From NCBI RefSeq assembly GCF_036850765.1, contig NC_089495.1:122101033-122165032 (forward strand): a stretch of DNA of 64,000 nucleotides, written 5' to 3'. Of the stretch, positions 63,830-64,000 are shown piece after piece. Position 1 is the stretch's first letter, and the number at the start of each line of letters is the position of its first letter. This stretch comes from Saccopteryx bilineata (lineage: Eukaryota > Chordata > Mammalia > Chiroptera > Emballonuridae). The notes beneath the pieces are model-generated. The model had not been told where the DNA came from. It saw only the letters and a program-made list of their open reading frames with translations, and made no database searches. Both the position numbers and the translations under genes were made by a program.

Positions 63830-64000
63830 TCAAAAAGATGACACAGGACACAATGTTTCAAAATTTGTACAGTTTACTTTAAGCAACAGTCCAGAATTGT
63901 GAAGTACAACACATTTTTTAAGGATGAGATTTTGTTTCATGGTCAAGCACCAGCATCATGCACACAGCTTCAAGTTAACTAAGAGCACTGCCACAGTGTG
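63830..64000 (-). other. JPT1: Possible JPT1 (HN1) 3' UTR end
   Basis: SINE-free, AT-rich sequence at the position where synteny places the minus-strand 3' end of JPT1. On the minus strand a variant poly(A) hexamer AGTAAA precedes a U/GU-rich stretch. No coding sequence is in the window, so identity is inferred from gene order. Confidence 0.35.

Overview
The window is mammalian nuclear DNA, most probably from a bat. It holds split genes with GT/AG introns, CpG-island promoters and a very high density of tRNA-derived SINEs with young, near-identical copies, plus non-autonomous hAT and mariner-type DNA transposons and a class II endogenous retrovirus. The two dominant SINE types (a roughly 350-400 bp one beginning GCCCTGGCCGGTTGGCTCAG and a roughly 200 bp one beginning GCCTGACCTGTGGTGG) point to Chiroptera. 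The species cannot be fixed from the sequence alone.

Three complete protein-coding genes can be assembled exon by exon. They are SLC16A5 (monocarboxylate transporter family, MCT6; + strand, coding exons 9607-18500, 467 aa), ARMC7 (armadillo-repeat protein; + strand, 30498-56145, 198 aa, with a 25 kb second intron) and NT5C (cytosolic 5'(3')-deoxyribonucleotidase; - strand, 58980-57576, 211 aa). Order and orientation match human 17q25.1 (SLC16A5 > ARMC7 > < NT5C < JPT1). The last 170 bases may be the 3' UTR tail of JPT1 on the - strand; that is inferred mainly from synteny. The genes are neighbours by shared ancestry, not an operon: one is a membrane transporter, one a small armadillo scaffold and one a nucleotide-pool enzyme. 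ARMC7 and NT5C converge, and their poly(A) signals lie only 31 bases apart.

Layout: 1-4.9 kb is intergenic, with a SINE and an L1 remnant. At 4.9-5.8 kb lies the CpG-island promoter and probable non-coding first exon of SLC16A5, preceded by a helically phased triple octamer motif. The SLC16A5 body runs from 9.5 to 19.6 kb. From 19.6 to 30 kb is a repeat block with a solo LTR (20.4-21.1 kb) and a rearranged betaretrovirus-like provirus on the - strand (21.5-27.96 kb, itself hit by SINEs). The ARMC7 promoter and first two exons lie at 30.0-30.8 kb. Its 25 kb intron is packed with SINEs, hAT elements, a Tigger-like element and a pair of mariner MITEs. From 55.8 to 57.4 kb is the last ARMC7 exon and 3' UTR, and from 57.4 to 59.4 kb are NT5C and its promoter. 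From 59.4 to 63.8 kb is repeat-rich spacer.

Most open reading frames outside the exons fall inside SINEs or low-complexity runs and are not genes. The most unusual items are the scrambled provirus (an env transmembrane segment sits where the integrase core should be), the octamer array, the 32-base minisatellite built over the SLC16A5 stop codon, and the CTCTA target preference of the hAT insertions.
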